Below are positions 1 through 7,645 of a stretch of DNA of 18,398 bases, one piece after another. The stretch covers positions 1 through 18,398 of the forward strand of contig CAYMEK010000077.1 of NCBI GenBank assembly GCA_964389305.1. The letters run 5' to 3'. The notes beneath the pieces were generated by a model. The model worked only from the letters and a program-made list of their open reading frames with translations. It did no database searches and was not told the DNA's origin. The stretch is from CAYMEK01 sp964389305. Lineage in GTDB: Bacteria; Spirochaetota; Spirochaetia; SZUA-6; DRHE01. Made by a program: the position numbers and the translations under genes. The number at the start of each line of letters is the position of its first letter. Positions within the stretch are counted from its first letter, which is position 1.

Positions 1-1
1 G

Positions 2-466
2 CGCTACCTGATGCTCGGCTGGGTGGTATACATGACGGCGGTCACAGGCACTCTGATCTTCCAGGACATCGATCCCTACTTCGCCCTGTTCAACTTCTGG
101 ACGGCCGAAGCGGCGATCGGCGGGCTGATCATCCTGGGTGCGGTGCTTCTGCTGTCCCTGGTGGTGGAGAGGCCCTTCTGCAAGTACGCCTGTCCATACG
201 GGGCGGTCCTCGGGATCTTCAACCTGTTCCGCGTTTTCAAGATCCGGCGAAACCCGGCCACCTGCATCAACTGCAAGGCCTGCGACCGGGCTTGTCCGAT
301 GAATATACCGGTGTCCACCGGTACCGCCGTGCAACACCACCAGTGTATTGCCTGCCTGAAGTGCACCTCGGAGCAGGCCTGCCCGGTACAGCGGACGGTT
401 GAGCTGACCACTGTCAAGCTGGAAACGTCAGAATCGGCGAAGGTGAAAACGGAGGTATCGACATGA
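2..466 (+). CDS. 4Fe-4S polyferredoxin-type membrane protein (NapH/NosR/CcoG-like), 5' truncated
   Basis: This is the C-terminal part of a membrane iron-sulfur protein. The frame is open to the window edge, so the true start lies upstream and the internal ATG at 11 is unlikely to be it. Two hydrophobic stretches near the beginning look like membrane spans. They are followed by RPFCKYACPYGA, the CxxxCP signature of NapH/NosR/CcoG-type polyferredoxins. Two ferredoxin-like motifs come next, CINCKACDRACP and CIACLKCTSEQACP (the second with one extra residue in its last spacing), then a short polar tail. The likely role is electron transfer between the quinone pool or a membrane partner and a soluble or periplasmic acceptor; the partner cannot be named. 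Its stop overlaps the next start by 4 bases (ATGA), so the two genes are translationally coupled. Confidence 0.85.
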   Translation, partial: RYLMLGWVVYMTAVTGTLIFQDIDPYFALFNFWTAEAAIGGLIILGAVLLLSLVVERPFCKYACPYGAVLGIFNLFRVFKIRRNPATCINCKACDRACPMNIPVSTGTAVQHHQCIACLKCTSEQACPVQRTVELTTVKLETSESAKVKTEVST

Positions 467-1245
467 CTCTGAGAAGCAAACATCTGGCGGTAATCATCCC
501 GGCTGTATTTGTCGCGGGAATTGCGAGCACCATGATTCTCAATCTCTGGCAAACCACTTCGGACAAGGTTCCCGTGACCTACGAGAGCGGTGAGTTCGCC
601 GGCGAGTACAATCCTGCGGACATCCGGGGCTCCTACAGCTTCGAGGACATCGAAAAAACCTTCGGAGTGCCGGTAGCCGTCCTGGCCGAGGCGTTCGGCG
701 TGGAAGCCCGGGACAACCCGGGGGCTTTCCTGTGCAAGGAGCTGGAGGACCTTTACGGCGTAATGGAAAACGGCGAGATCGGCACGGATTCGGTGCGCTG
801 GTTCGTGGCTCTGTACCGTGGTCTGCCCTACACGCCTGCGGAGGACACCCTGCTGCCCTCACCGGCCATTCCGATCCTGGCGGAGCGGCTGAGCGAAGCG
901 GAGCTGCAGGCCCTGAGGACGAGAACGGCCGGTTTTCCCGGAAGCGAGCCGCCTGAGGCAACAGCGGCGGCCGAAACAGAGCAGCCGGCTTCCGAGCCAG
1001 AAGCGGCGGCGGGCGGCGCTGCGGCCCACTCCGAAGGGGAAACCGCCACGGTGAGGGGGCAAACCACCTTCGCCGAGCTTCTGGCCTGGGGCGTTTCCGA
1101 AAAGGCGATCGAAGAGGCGCTGGGGCTGCCCGTTGGTCAACCCGGTAGGACTCTGCGCGACTACTGCCTGGAAAACGGAATCGAGTTCTCGGCGGTCAGG
1201 GATAGGCTCCAGGCCGCGGTGGATCAGGCATCGAGGAATCCCTAG
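463..1245 (+). CDS. Membrane-anchored helical-repeat protein of unknown function in a redox operon
   Basis: A 260-residue protein with one N-terminal anchor (about residues 8-28) and no Cys pairs, haem motifs or catalytic signature. Two related segments stand out. One at about 54-100 begins RGSYSFEDIEKTFGVPVAVL and runs on into a Cys-containing helix. One at about 198-252 begins RGQTTFAELLAWGVSEKAI. They are joined by an Ala/Glu/Pro-rich linker (about 158-194), so the molecule looks like two small helical domains on a flexible tether. The start at 463 has GGAGG seven bases upstream and overlaps the preceding Fe-S gene. The context (Fe-S protein before, DUF4405 protein after) suggests an accessory or docking subunit of a membrane redox complex. 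That is inference from position only; I do not recognise the family. Confidence 0.8.
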   Translation: MTLRSKHLAVIIPAVFVAGIASTMILNLWQTTSDKVPVTYESGEFAGEYNPADIRGSYSFEDIEKTFGVPVAVLAEAFGVEARDNPGAFLCKELEDLYGVMENGEIGTDSVRWFVALYRGLPYTPAEDTLLPSPAIPILAERLSEAELQALRTRTAGFPGSEPPEATAAAETEQPASEPEAAAGGAAAHSEGETATVRGQTTFAELLAWGVSEKAIEEALGLPVGQPGRTLRDYCLENGIEFSAVRDRLQAAVDQASRNP

Positions 1246-1272
1246 AGACAAAACAGCACAGGAGGTAACAAA

Positions 1273-1638
1273 ATGGCAAATAACAAAGGGAGTAAAGCAA
1301 AAATCAACTACTTCGTAGATGTGGTTATCGGTATCAGCTTCTTGGCGGCAGCTTTATCGGGACTGGCGCTTTTCTTCGTCGGCTCCGGCGGCTACCAGGG
1401 GGGAAGGAATCCCCGTTTCGCTCAGGAGGTACTGGGCCTGAGCCGCTTGCTGTGGAAGGACCTGCACGATTGGAGCGGCATGGTAATGCTGGCCGGGGTG
1501 TTTCTGCACCTCGTACTGCACTGGAAGTGGATCGTGTGTATGACCCGCAACATTTTCAGGAAGCCGACGCGCTCCTCCCGCTCACTCCGGTCCCGGGCCG
1601 AGGTGGAAAGGGTGGAAAGCTGTCCGGTGGAAGGCTGA
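1273..1638 (+). CDS. DUF4405 domain (cytochrome b-like) membrane protein
   Basis: A 121-residue protein with two predicted membrane spans (about 12-36 and 67-90) and a short basic cytoplasmic tail. The second span holds LHDWSGMVMLAGVFLHLVLH, giving His65, His79 and His83. This matches the DUF4405 pattern, a group related to small cytochrome b subunits in which such histidines can ligate haem. The likely job is the membrane haem or quinone-facing part of an electron-transfer complex with the two upstream genes. The start is supported by GGAGG at 1261-1265, seven bases before ATG. It lies 27 bases after the preceding stop and ends 16 bases before the convergent DUF362 gene, leaving no room for a conventional terminator outside coding sequence. 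Confidence 0.8.
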   Translation: MANNKGSKAKINYFVDVVIGISFLAAALSGLALFFVGSGGYQGGRNPRFAQEVLGLSRLLWKDLHDWSGMVMLAGVFLHLVLHWKWIVCMTRNIFRKPTRSSRSLRSRAEVERVESCPVEG

Positions 1639-1654
1639 TCCTGCCGATCCCGCC

Positions 1655-2794
1655 CTACAGCTTCAAAAAAGTGTGTTTGACCTCGATGGCTCCTTCGGGG
1701 CAGATCTCCTGGCAGCAGAAGCAGCGGATACAGCGGCTGTACTTGTAGGAAGGGGGCCGCTTCCTGTTTCCGTCGTGCCAGTCGAGGGCTTTGGGATCGA
1801 CCGGGCAGGCCTCGACACACGTTCCGCAACGGGTGCAGCGCCCGCTGTCTATGACCGGCCTGCGCCCGATGGCATTGTCGACGAAGGACATGATCCCCTG
1901 GGTAGAGAAGTCCCTGACCGGTCCCCGCTCGACCTTGAAGCTGACGGGACGCGCCGGGCTCAGCGAATCACCTGCAAGCTCGATTTCTTCCCTGCTGTAG
2001 GTGCCCAGGGACCAGCGCCTGCCCGGAGCGCTGGTGGGAACGCGCAGCGGGTTCAGCTCGATCAGATCGCACATCACCGCGTCCAGGGCCACCGGATCGG
2101 TTGAGAACAGCAGCGCTCCGATACGGACGGGATCGCCGTTTCTGGGCCCGTTTCCTTCCATGCCCATGATGCCGTCCATGATATGCAGCCGTACCCGGGG
2201 CTTGAGGGTTAGATTGAGCGCTACGAGGGCTTCGGCAAAATCGAAGGTGCTCGGATACATGAAATGGTACCTGCGCTTGGTCTGTCCGGGAATGCAGCCG
2301 TAGAGGTTTTTGACCGCCCCGGTCATCCTGGTGAGAGTGTGGGTTTTCAGCTTGGACAGGCTGACGATGCCGTCCGCCTCCAGGACGCCGTCGGCGATCA
2401 GGAAGCGCCTGGCCCGGGAGTAGCCTGAAAGCTCCACGGGCGTACCCCGCTCGAAGTCGGCCAACCTCAGCCCGATCTCTTCGGCCGCCGCAGCGAGGCC
2501 GGCGGTTATAAGATGCGGCAGGGGATTTCCGGGACCCGGGGAGTCGCCGAAACACATATCAGCCGTGACGGAGCGGAAGATTCGCCCCACCGCTTTGAGG
2601 ACCGAGGGATGCGTGCAGACACACTGCTCCGGCGGAGTTCCTACCAGCACGTTCGGCTTCAGCAGCAGCTTCTCTCCGCGGGCGGCGAACTGCCCGGGGC
2701 CGCCCAGCAGCTCGATTCCGCTCTTTACGGCGGTAAAAACCTCCTGCTCGTCGTAAGAACTACAGCGTACCAGGGCAACCTTGGATTTGGCCAT
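1655..2794 (-). CDS. DUF362 domain protein with two C-terminal 4Fe-4S motifs
   Basis: A 379-residue protein. The DUF362 region (about 5-250) carries LLLKPNVL, THPSVLKAVG, SLSKLKTHTLTRMTGAVKNL and DGIMGMEGNGPRNGDP. The C terminus has two ferredoxin motifs, Cys320/323/326/330 followed by Pro, and Cys355/358/361/365 followed by Pro, the second with an extra Cys360. There is no signal peptide or membrane span, so it is probably cytoplasmic. DUF362/ferredoxin fusions are common in anaerobes, but their reaction is not established and none is assigned here. The start ATG at 2794 is preceded by a modest ribosome binding site (AGGAAA). It is convergent with the redox operon on the + strand and divergent from the envelope cluster at 2895. 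A functional link to the neighbouring Fe-S genes is plausible but not shown. Confidence 0.88.
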   Translation of the reverse strand: MAKSKVALVRCSSYDEQEVFTAVKSGIELLGGPGQFAARGEKLLLKPNVLVGTPPEQCVCTHPSVLKAVGRIFRSVTADMCFGDSPGPGNPLPHLITAGLAAAAEEIGLRLADFERGTPVELSGYSRARRFLIADGVLEADGIVSLSKLKTHTLTRMTGAVKNLYGCIPGQTKRRYHFMYPSTFDFAEALVALNLTLKPRVRLHIMDGIMGMEGNGPRNGDPVRIGALLFSTDPVALDAVMCDLIELNPLRVPTSAPGRRWSLGTYSREEIELAGDSLSPARPVSFKVERGPVRDFSTQGIMSFVDNAIGRRPVIDSGRCTRCGTCVEACPVDPKALDWHDGNRKRPPSYKYSRCIRCFCCQEICPEGAIEVKHTFLKL

Positions 2795-2802
2795 CTATTA
2801 TT

Positions 2803-2824
2803 TCCTACATCGAAAGCGGTAGGA
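2803..2824. promoter_or_regulatory. Inverted repeat between divergent DUF362 and envelope-cluster genes
   Basis: TCCTAC (2803-2808) and GTAGGA (2819-2824) are perfect 6-base arms around a 10-base spacer. A third copy, GTAGGAT, lies at 2878-2884 and also serves as the likely ribosome binding site of the + strand gene. The arm at 2803-2808 overlaps the ribosome binding site of the - strand gene. It could be an operator for the divergent pair or a coincidence of purine-rich ribosome binding sites. I see no convincing -35/-10 pair for either gene here. Confidence 0.25.
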
Positions 2825-2894
2825 TTTTCAATTGTTTTGTGCTACTTTTTTTCTTGAATCGATCGATAAGTGTGAGTGTAGGATATTTTTTCCG

Positions 2895-4136
2895 GTGAAG
2901 AACAGAAAACTGCGCTCCGGTCTTCTCGTCTGCCTGCTCGTTTGCCTCTTGCCGGCATTCGGTGGGGCCCAGGAAACTTCGATTTCCCCGGAACTGCTGA
3001 AAACCTGTCTGTTTCCCACCGTCGATCTTTCCCAGTCAGACGAGTACCAGGATTATCGACAGATCATCTACAACCAGATACAGACGGAGCTGCAAAACGC
3101 CGGATTCGCCCTCGCCGCTCATGAAGAATGGGAAGCCGCCCGGGAACGAAGGGGAACGCCGATGGGAGAGCTGTATCGGGGCGCCGAAGCCGCTGCCGTA
3201 GCCGAAGATATCGGCGCAGACCTGACGGTGGTGAGCTCTTTCAGCGTGGAAGAGCAGCTTATGGCGATCGACATCAAGTGCTACGATGTCGCCCAGAAAA
3301 CGCTGATCGCCGGAGTGTTCAAGACGGCGCGAGTGAACCTTTCCATCTACAACGCCATAGCCGAGGCCGCCGCCGAGCTGATTCCGAGGATCCACCTGCT
3401 CGGCCCGCCGCCCAGCGAGAAGTCCCCTGTAGTAAAAGAAATAATATTGCTTTCCAATGACGAGGAGATGCAGATATATCTTGGCGAGGAGGGCTACATC
3501 GGTTCGATCGGAGGCGGCAGGCTTCCGCTGCCGCCGATTCCGTTTGCCTTGGGCACGAAAATCGATATCGAAAAGAGGAAAGAAGGATATCATTCCGGTG
3601 AAGAGACCCTGAAGCTAAAAGAGCCGGAGATGGACATACGCCTCAAGCCCCTGCGGAAAAAGACTTACATGGCCACTGAAGTGAATTGGACCCTTGGACA
3701 GCTGCTGGGCTTCGGCCTGGCCCAGCGCTTCTATCTGAAACCGGACCTCTACTACATCGGGGTCGAGCACTATCTCTACCTGCAGCACGGTTTTTCGGGC
3801 GGCAAGCCCGTGTTCCATCACGATCTGAGGGCTCTCTTCGGCGGCTATCTGTTCAGCGGCCCGCATCGCTTCGTACGCTTCAACGTCTCGACCGGCCTGG
3901 GTATGATCGTTACCTACTTCGTGATCAAGGATCAGCCGATGTACGCCGATTTTTACTGGAACCTGCTCAATACAGCCCTGGAGCTGAATTTCGCCGACTT
4001 CCTGCTGTACCTCCGGGTGGAAGCCAAGTACGCTCTGGGACTGGGGCCGATGAACCTGCTGGGGCGCGACTGGATAAGCGTATTCGGCGACGGCGGTCCT
4101 TCAGCAGTAACCCTGGGGTTTGCCTGGAAATGGTAA
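2895..4136 (+). CDS. Secreted/outer-membrane protein: CsgG/TolB-N-like domain, PEGA-like domain, C-terminal barrel (module copy 1)
   Basis: A 413-residue protein with a clear signal peptide (KNRKLRS then a Leu/Val/Cys-rich core, likely cleaved after FGGA at about residue 25). Residues about 35-168 resemble the alpha/beta fold of CsgG/LpoB/TolB N-terminal domains (EDIGADLTVVSSFSVE, then IDIKCYDVAQKTLIAGVF). Residues about 182-252 look like a PEGA-type beta domain. From about 255 to the end, alternating aromatic strands (LYYIGVEHYLYLQ, LLYLRVEAKYAL, final VTLGFAWKW) suggest an outer-membrane beta-barrel. I chose GTG at 2895 because it sits directly before the signal peptide with AGGA at 2880-2883. 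The frame stays open to a TTG at 2832, but that adds 21 non-signal residues. Its end overlaps the next gene by 7 bases. No characterised homologue is recognised; the architecture is read by eye. Confidence 0.75.
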   Translation: MKNRKLRSGLLVCLLVCLLPAFGGAQETSISPELLKTCLFPTVDLSQSDEYQDYRQIIYNQIQTELQNAGFALAAHEEWEAARERRGTPMGELYRGAEAAAVAEDIGADLTVVSSFSVEEQLMAIDIKCYDVAQKTLIAGVFKTARVNLSIYNAIAEAAAELIPRIHLLGPPPSEKSPVVKEIILLSNDEEMQIYLGEEGYIGSIGGGRLPLPPIPFALGTKIDIEKRKEGYHSGEETLKLKEPEMDIRLKPLRKKTYMATEVNWTLGQLLGFGLAQRFYLKPDLYYIGVEHYLYLQHGFSGGKPVFHHDLRALFGGYLFSGPHRFVRFNVSTGLGMIVTYFVIKDQPMYADFYWNLLNTALELNFADFLLYLRVEAKYALGLGPMNLLGRDWISVFGDGGPSAVTLGFAWKW

Positions 4137-5131
4137 CAAGACGGACTGCCATCCTTATCTGCTCCCTTCTCCTGTCGTTCGCCCTGGCCGGCTGCGAGTT
4201 CCTCAAAGATGTCTTTTCCATGTCCCCTTTCCCCGGCTATCTCAGCCAGGCCGTAGCCTCCGTGGACCTGTCCGAAGAGGTGGACGACTTTGTCGGCGGG
4301 GAGACCCACTGGTCGAGCCTTGTTTTCGTGCTGCACAGGCTCTCGGATGGAAACGATTTCGTGTTCCTGATTATCCAGAGAGATTCCGGGTGGCAGCGGG
4401 TGTTCGCCCTCGACGACTCCCTCGACCTGCGCAGCTACGGAACGGTCGATCAACACAACGAGATCCACCTGGTCGAGGCAACCGGGAATTTCGTCGTAGG
4501 AGACGTACGCTTCGACTCGGTCACGCTTTCCGCCTCTACGGCGGGGCTGCCGACGGATGCCTGGGGACAAGCCTTCTCCGACGGAACCAACAACTACGCG
4601 TTGAGAGACGAAGGCACCCAACTCAGATGCATTTTTTGGGATTCCGCTTGGACAGATCCACCATCAAACGCGTATTACTACATAGAGGATATGGGATACG
4701 GATACGTCAACTACAGACTCGTCGCAGTGAGATACGATCCGTTCCTGCCGGATGTAGAGCTATTGGATTTCCCTGTGTATCTGGTATTCTACAACTGGGA
4801 GGAAGAGTACCTGCGCATGGTCAAGACCCCGGTCAGTGAATATCCGGATACCCTCTCGGCGCCGCTCGTCTCCCCGGCAGCTACCTACCCCTACTCCTCC
4901 AAGGTGTACGAAATAAGTGAGGACTTCTTCTGCTATACCCGCAAGGGCGCAGTAGCTTCCTCCCGCCAAGACGGGGTGTTCTACCGGCTCCGCTTCGACG
5001 GCGAGGAGTTGGACCGTTTCAGGGTGAGCAAGGAGGACCGCCCGGTCATGGACTTCGATCTGGACGGAGAGTATTACTACTACTTCGATGAGATGAATAC
5101 CCGCCTGTACAAGGCGGTCACGGGATGGTGA
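4130..5131 (+). CDS. Lipoprotein, beta-rich, unknown function (module copy 1 partner)
   Basis: A 333-residue lipoprotein. Basic MVTRR and a hydrophobic core end in the lipobox LAGC, with the lipidated cysteine at residue 22. The ATG at 4130 overlaps the previous stop by 7 bases, so translation is probably coupled; no strong ribosome binding site is present. The same reading frame stays open upstream to about 3686 inside the preceding gene, but that extension is antisense-like, low in hydrophobic pattern and has no signal, so it is rejected. The mature part is rich in short beta strands, aromatics and acidic turns (YYYIEDMGYGYVNYRLVAV, FYRLRFDGEELDRF, DFDLDGEYYYYFDE). This suggests a propeller-like or beta-sandwich fold, perhaps binding the barrel protein encoded upstream. 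No catalytic motif or known family was recognised. Confidence 0.8.
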   Translation: MVTRRTAILICSLLLSFALAGCEFLKDVFSMSPFPGYLSQAVASVDLSEEVDDFVGGETHWSSLVFVLHRLSDGNDFVFLIIQRDSGWQRVFALDDSLDLRSYGTVDQHNEIHLVEATGNFVVGDVRFDSVTLSASTAGLPTDAWGQAFSDGTNNYALRDEGTQLRCIFWDSAWTDPPSNAYYYIEDMGYGYVNYRLVAVRYDPFLPDVELLDFPVYLVFYNWEEEYLRMVKTPVSEYPDTLSAPLVSPAATYPYSSKVYEISEDFFCYTRKGAVASSRQDGVFYRLRFDGEELDRFRVSKEDRPVMDFDLDGEYYYYFDEMNTRLYKAVTGW

Positions 5132-5132
5132 G

Positions 5133-6395
5133 ATGAGGCGAATGCTGATCACGCTGCTGATGATTCTCTGCCTTAACCTCGCCCTGAATGCCCAGGAGGG
5201 CGGGGTCGATCAGGGGCCGACCCGCCGGCTGCTGGTGTACTTCGAGCTCGTTCCCGGCTCCGATCTGTCGGAGCGCGAGGGGGTGCTGCTGTACGAAACC
5301 CTGCTGATCGAGCTGGCCGACGCCAGCCAGAAGCTGGCGGTGAAGGATTTCAGAGAGGCCGAGATTCCGCCTTCGGACATCGAAAAAACCGAGACCGCCG
5401 AGGAGCGGCAGGCTGACTGCTGGCTGGAGGTGGTGGTTTCCGGGAATACCGATGCGCTGCAGATCCAGGTTCGCTCGCTGGACATGCTTTCCGGCCAGCT
5501 CGTCCTGGACGAGACCCTGGAAAAGGAGTTGCGCCGGGGCATCCGCGACCTGCAGCGGCTGTTCTGGGCTGATGTAACCGCCCCGCTGGCCGATTACTAC
5601 TCCACGGCCTTTTCCAAGGACGTCAGCGAGGGAACGCTGGTCTTCGAGGCGCTTCCCGGCACCCGCATCGGAGGGTCGGCCTGGAAAAAGCTCCAGGTCG
5701 ATGCCGAGGGACAGACGAGTGTCCAGGTGCCTCTGCCGGCCACTCTGCCGTATCGAGCCACCAAGCCCGGCTACTGGCCCGTGGAGGGGGAGATATACAT
5801 GGACCAGACCCGCAAAGTCCTGGCCCTGGAGCAGGAACGGGGCGTACGCTTCGCCCTCGACGTCTACCTGCAGAACCTCTCCTACCCAGGATTCGATTTC
5901 ATGTACTTCTTCGTTCCGGATACGGTTTTCGCCAGGATCGGTTTTCTAACCTATCTGCTGGGTATCGTATTTGACGACAGGGAAGATTCCAGGGACAGCA
6001 TTTTCGTCAGCCACAGTCTGAACAATATCGTTCTTTCGGCGGGCACGTACCTCAACGCACCGGACCGTGTTTTCCGCCCCTATTTGGCCGCCGGCTGCCT
6101 GCTGCGGCTGGTTACCGCCAAGGGCTACTGGGGACTGGAGCCGATCGCTCCCCTCGCCCTTCAGCCCGTTTTCGGCCTGGAGTACGGCCGCAGCTCCCGG
6201 TTCAAGCTGTACGCCGAATACGCGCCCTACATCTATTGGGCACCGGACCGCTTTCTGTTCGCCCTTTCCATACCGGAGGACAGGAACATCAAGTTTCTGG
6301 TCATGCCTCTGGAGAAGTACGTGGGCGACTCGGTACGCTGGGCCTGGATATGGGAGGCTGTGCTCTTCCAGGTTGGCTTGAGGGTACGGTTGTGA
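5133..6395 (+). CDS. Secreted/outer-membrane protein: CsgG/TolB-N-like domain, PEGA domain, C-terminal barrel (module copy 2)
   Basis: A 420-residue protein with signal peptide MRRMLITLLMILCLNLALNA, probably cleaved near residue 20. Residues about 30-155 form a CsgG/TolB-N-like alpha/beta region (RRLLVYFELVPG, ADCWLEVVVSG, IQVRSLDMLSGQLVLDETL). Residues about 166-234 look like a PEGA domain (GTLVFEALPGTRIGG, then ATKPGYWPVEGEIYM). The rest, about 238-420, alternates aromatic and hydrophobic strands ending in FQVGLRVRL, consistent with a beta-barrel. The order of parts matches the gene at 2895, so the two look like diverged duplicates. It starts one base after the preceding lipoprotein stop (TGAGATG) and ends with a 4-base overlap into the next lipoprotein. 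Barrel and PEGA calls are by eye. Confidence 0.78.
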   Translation: MRRMLITLLMILCLNLALNAQEGGVDQGPTRRLLVYFELVPGSDLSEREGVLLYETLLIELADASQKLAVKDFREAEIPPSDIEKTETAEERQADCWLEVVVSGNTDALQIQVRSLDMLSGQLVLDETLEKELRRGIRDLQRLFWADVTAPLADYYSTAFSKDVSEGTLVFEALPGTRIGGSAWKKLQVDAEGQTSVQVPLPATLPYRATKPGYWPVEGEIYMDQTRKVLALEQERGVRFALDVYLQNLSYPGFDFMYFFVPDTVFARIGFLTYLLGIVFDDREDSRDSIFVSHSLNNIVLSAGTYLNAPDRVFRPYLAAGCLLRLVTAKGYWGLEPIAPLALQPVFGLEYGRSSRFKLYAEYAPYIYWAPDRFLFALSIPEDRNIKFLVMPLEKYVGDSVRWAWIWEAVLFQVGLRVRL

Positions 6396-7522
6396 GGAAG
6401 CTGCTGCCGCTTTTATTCGTCTTATTCGCTCTCGCGCTGGCGGGCTGTTATATGCCTCCATACCAGGAAGAGCTGTCCCTGGCCATGGTCACTGCGGATA
6501 AACTGGAAGGCCGAGCGGTGATCGGGCCCCTCGATCGCGGGCCCTACGAATTCAGGAACATGGAGGTCCGCTTCTATCCTTCCAAGGACGACCTCGACGG
6601 CAGCGAGTTCATAAGGGGATTCGTGGTCGGCGTGGGCAAGTACAGTGCCCGGATCATGTACGTGTCTCACAGCGGTGTTATCGGTGACAAGTACGAAATC
6701 ATGAACGATCGGACGGAGTCCGTGGATAATGCGGATCCGGATCTATTCAACCATAGCTTCTTCAGCGTGAAGGATGGAACACCAGGCAGCCCGGACTATC
6801 TTGGCTTCATACGGTTTGACAATAGAAGCGATCTCCGGGAGTACCTGCTCTTCGATGAATTTTTTAGCATTATCCCCGGGCCGGACCCTCTCGACCTGAA
6901 CGATGGATCAAAAATACTCTTCGGTGCCAGCACCTTCCCGGAGGACTCAGCGACTTCCGACTTTTTTCACACGCTGCGCGTTGAGACCGGAACGGGGCTT
7001 TATTCCGAGCAGGAATACCTGGCAAGTTCGTCCGGTATATCGCTCGATACCGATATACGCTTGGATTTCTCGCTGCTCTCCGGAAAGCTGCCCTCCGACC
7101 TGAGGGGCGCTTTCTACTTCAGCTCGCCCGATTCGCTCTCGCCTACCAACCGGAGCTACCTCAGCATCTACGATCCGGTGCGCCGCGGCTACAGGAACTT
7201 CTCCTGGGACGACAACCTGCAGCTCAAGGTCCTGGCGGAGATGAAGGGCCACCGCATCGACTTGCTGCTGTCCAACGGCTGGCTGTTCGGCCGCGACGGG
7301 AACAGGGGGTACGTCTATGACTCGAAGGGCGAGCTGCTCAACGACTTCGCCCTGGGGGGCTTGAACCTGGTGTACGAGATGTTTATCGGCGGTGAAGCGC
7401 AGGTGATCTTCACCATCGCCTCCTGGGCGCCCCAAGACGTTGGACTCGGCGGTAATGACGGGGACGACAGATTATACTGCGTGGTCTACCGGCTGCCCAC
7501 CAACCAGCTCGATGACCTCTAA
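6392..7522 (+). CDS. Lipoprotein, beta-rich, unknown function (module copy 2 partner)
   Basis: A 376-residue lipoprotein starting at GTG 6392, which overlaps the previous stop (TTGTGA) by 4 bases. GAGGG lies about 7 bases upstream. The signal is VRKLLPLLFVLFALALAGC, with the lipidated cysteine at residue 19. An in-frame upstream extension exists inside the preceding gene but has no ribosome binding site or signal. The mature protein is beta-rich with repeated Gly/Asp turns. Its C-terminal part (GYVYDSKGELLNDFAL, then GGEAQVIFTIAS) resembles beta-propeller blades. The other lipoprotein in this cluster also ends in short beta hairpins of this style, although overall identity is low by eye. It is the last gene of the cluster; three GC-rich hairpins follow. 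No known family recognised. Confidence 0.8.
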   Translation: MRKLLPLLFVLFALALAGCYMPPYQEELSLAMVTADKLEGRAVIGPLDRGPYEFRNMEVRFYPSKDDLDGSEFIRGFVVGVGKYSARIMYVSHSGVIGDKYEIMNDRTESVDNADPDLFNHSFFSVKDGTPGSPDYLGFIRFDNRSDLREYLLFDEFFSIIPGPDPLDLNDGSKILFGASTFPEDSATSDFFHTLRVETGTGLYSEQEYLASSSGISLDTDIRLDFSLLSGKLPSDLRGAFYFSSPDSLSPTNRSYLSIYDPVRRGYRNFSWDDNLQLKVLAEMKGHRIDLLLSNGWLFGRDGNRGYVYDSKGELLNDFALGGLNLVYEMFIGGEAQVIFTIASWAPQDVGLGGNDGDDRLYCVVYRLPTNQLDDL

Positions 7523-7544
7523 GAACCTGTCTGCGTCCATGAAA

Positions 7545-7630
7545 GGCCGGCCCGTCAAGCGGCCCTTAAACCGCCCGTAGCCGGTGCAGCACCGCTACGA
7601 GCCTCGCTACCAGGCGGTGGCGATACCGCC
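7545..7630. other. Three GC-rich hairpins between convergent genes
   Basis: The 123-base gap between the lipoprotein gene and kbl holds three stem-loops. They are GGCCG/CGGCC (7545-7564), CGTAGC+GGTG/CACC+GCTACG with a one-base bulge and 3-base loop (7576-7599), and GGCGGT/ACCGCC (7613-7630). None is followed by a T tract on either strand, so a standard intrinsic terminator is not shown. They may still act as transcript 3'-end structures for the two convergent units. Confidence 0.4.
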
Positions 7631-7645
7631 CCTCTCACCGGGGCC

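Noticed and set aside
1968..2555. 195-residue - strand frame inside the DUF362 gene
   Set aside because: Arg/Pro-rich shadow in another frame of a gene with intact motifs.
2832..2894. Upstream TTG start for the first envelope gene
   Set aside because: It would place 21 polar and cysteine-containing residues before a clear signal peptide. GTG 2895 sits directly before the signal peptide with AGGA upstream.
3686..4129. In-frame N-terminal extension of the first lipoprotein
   Set aside because: It overlaps the whole barrel region of the preceding gene in another frame, and the encoded sequence is Arg/Pro-rich shadow. The lipoprotein signal starts at 4130.
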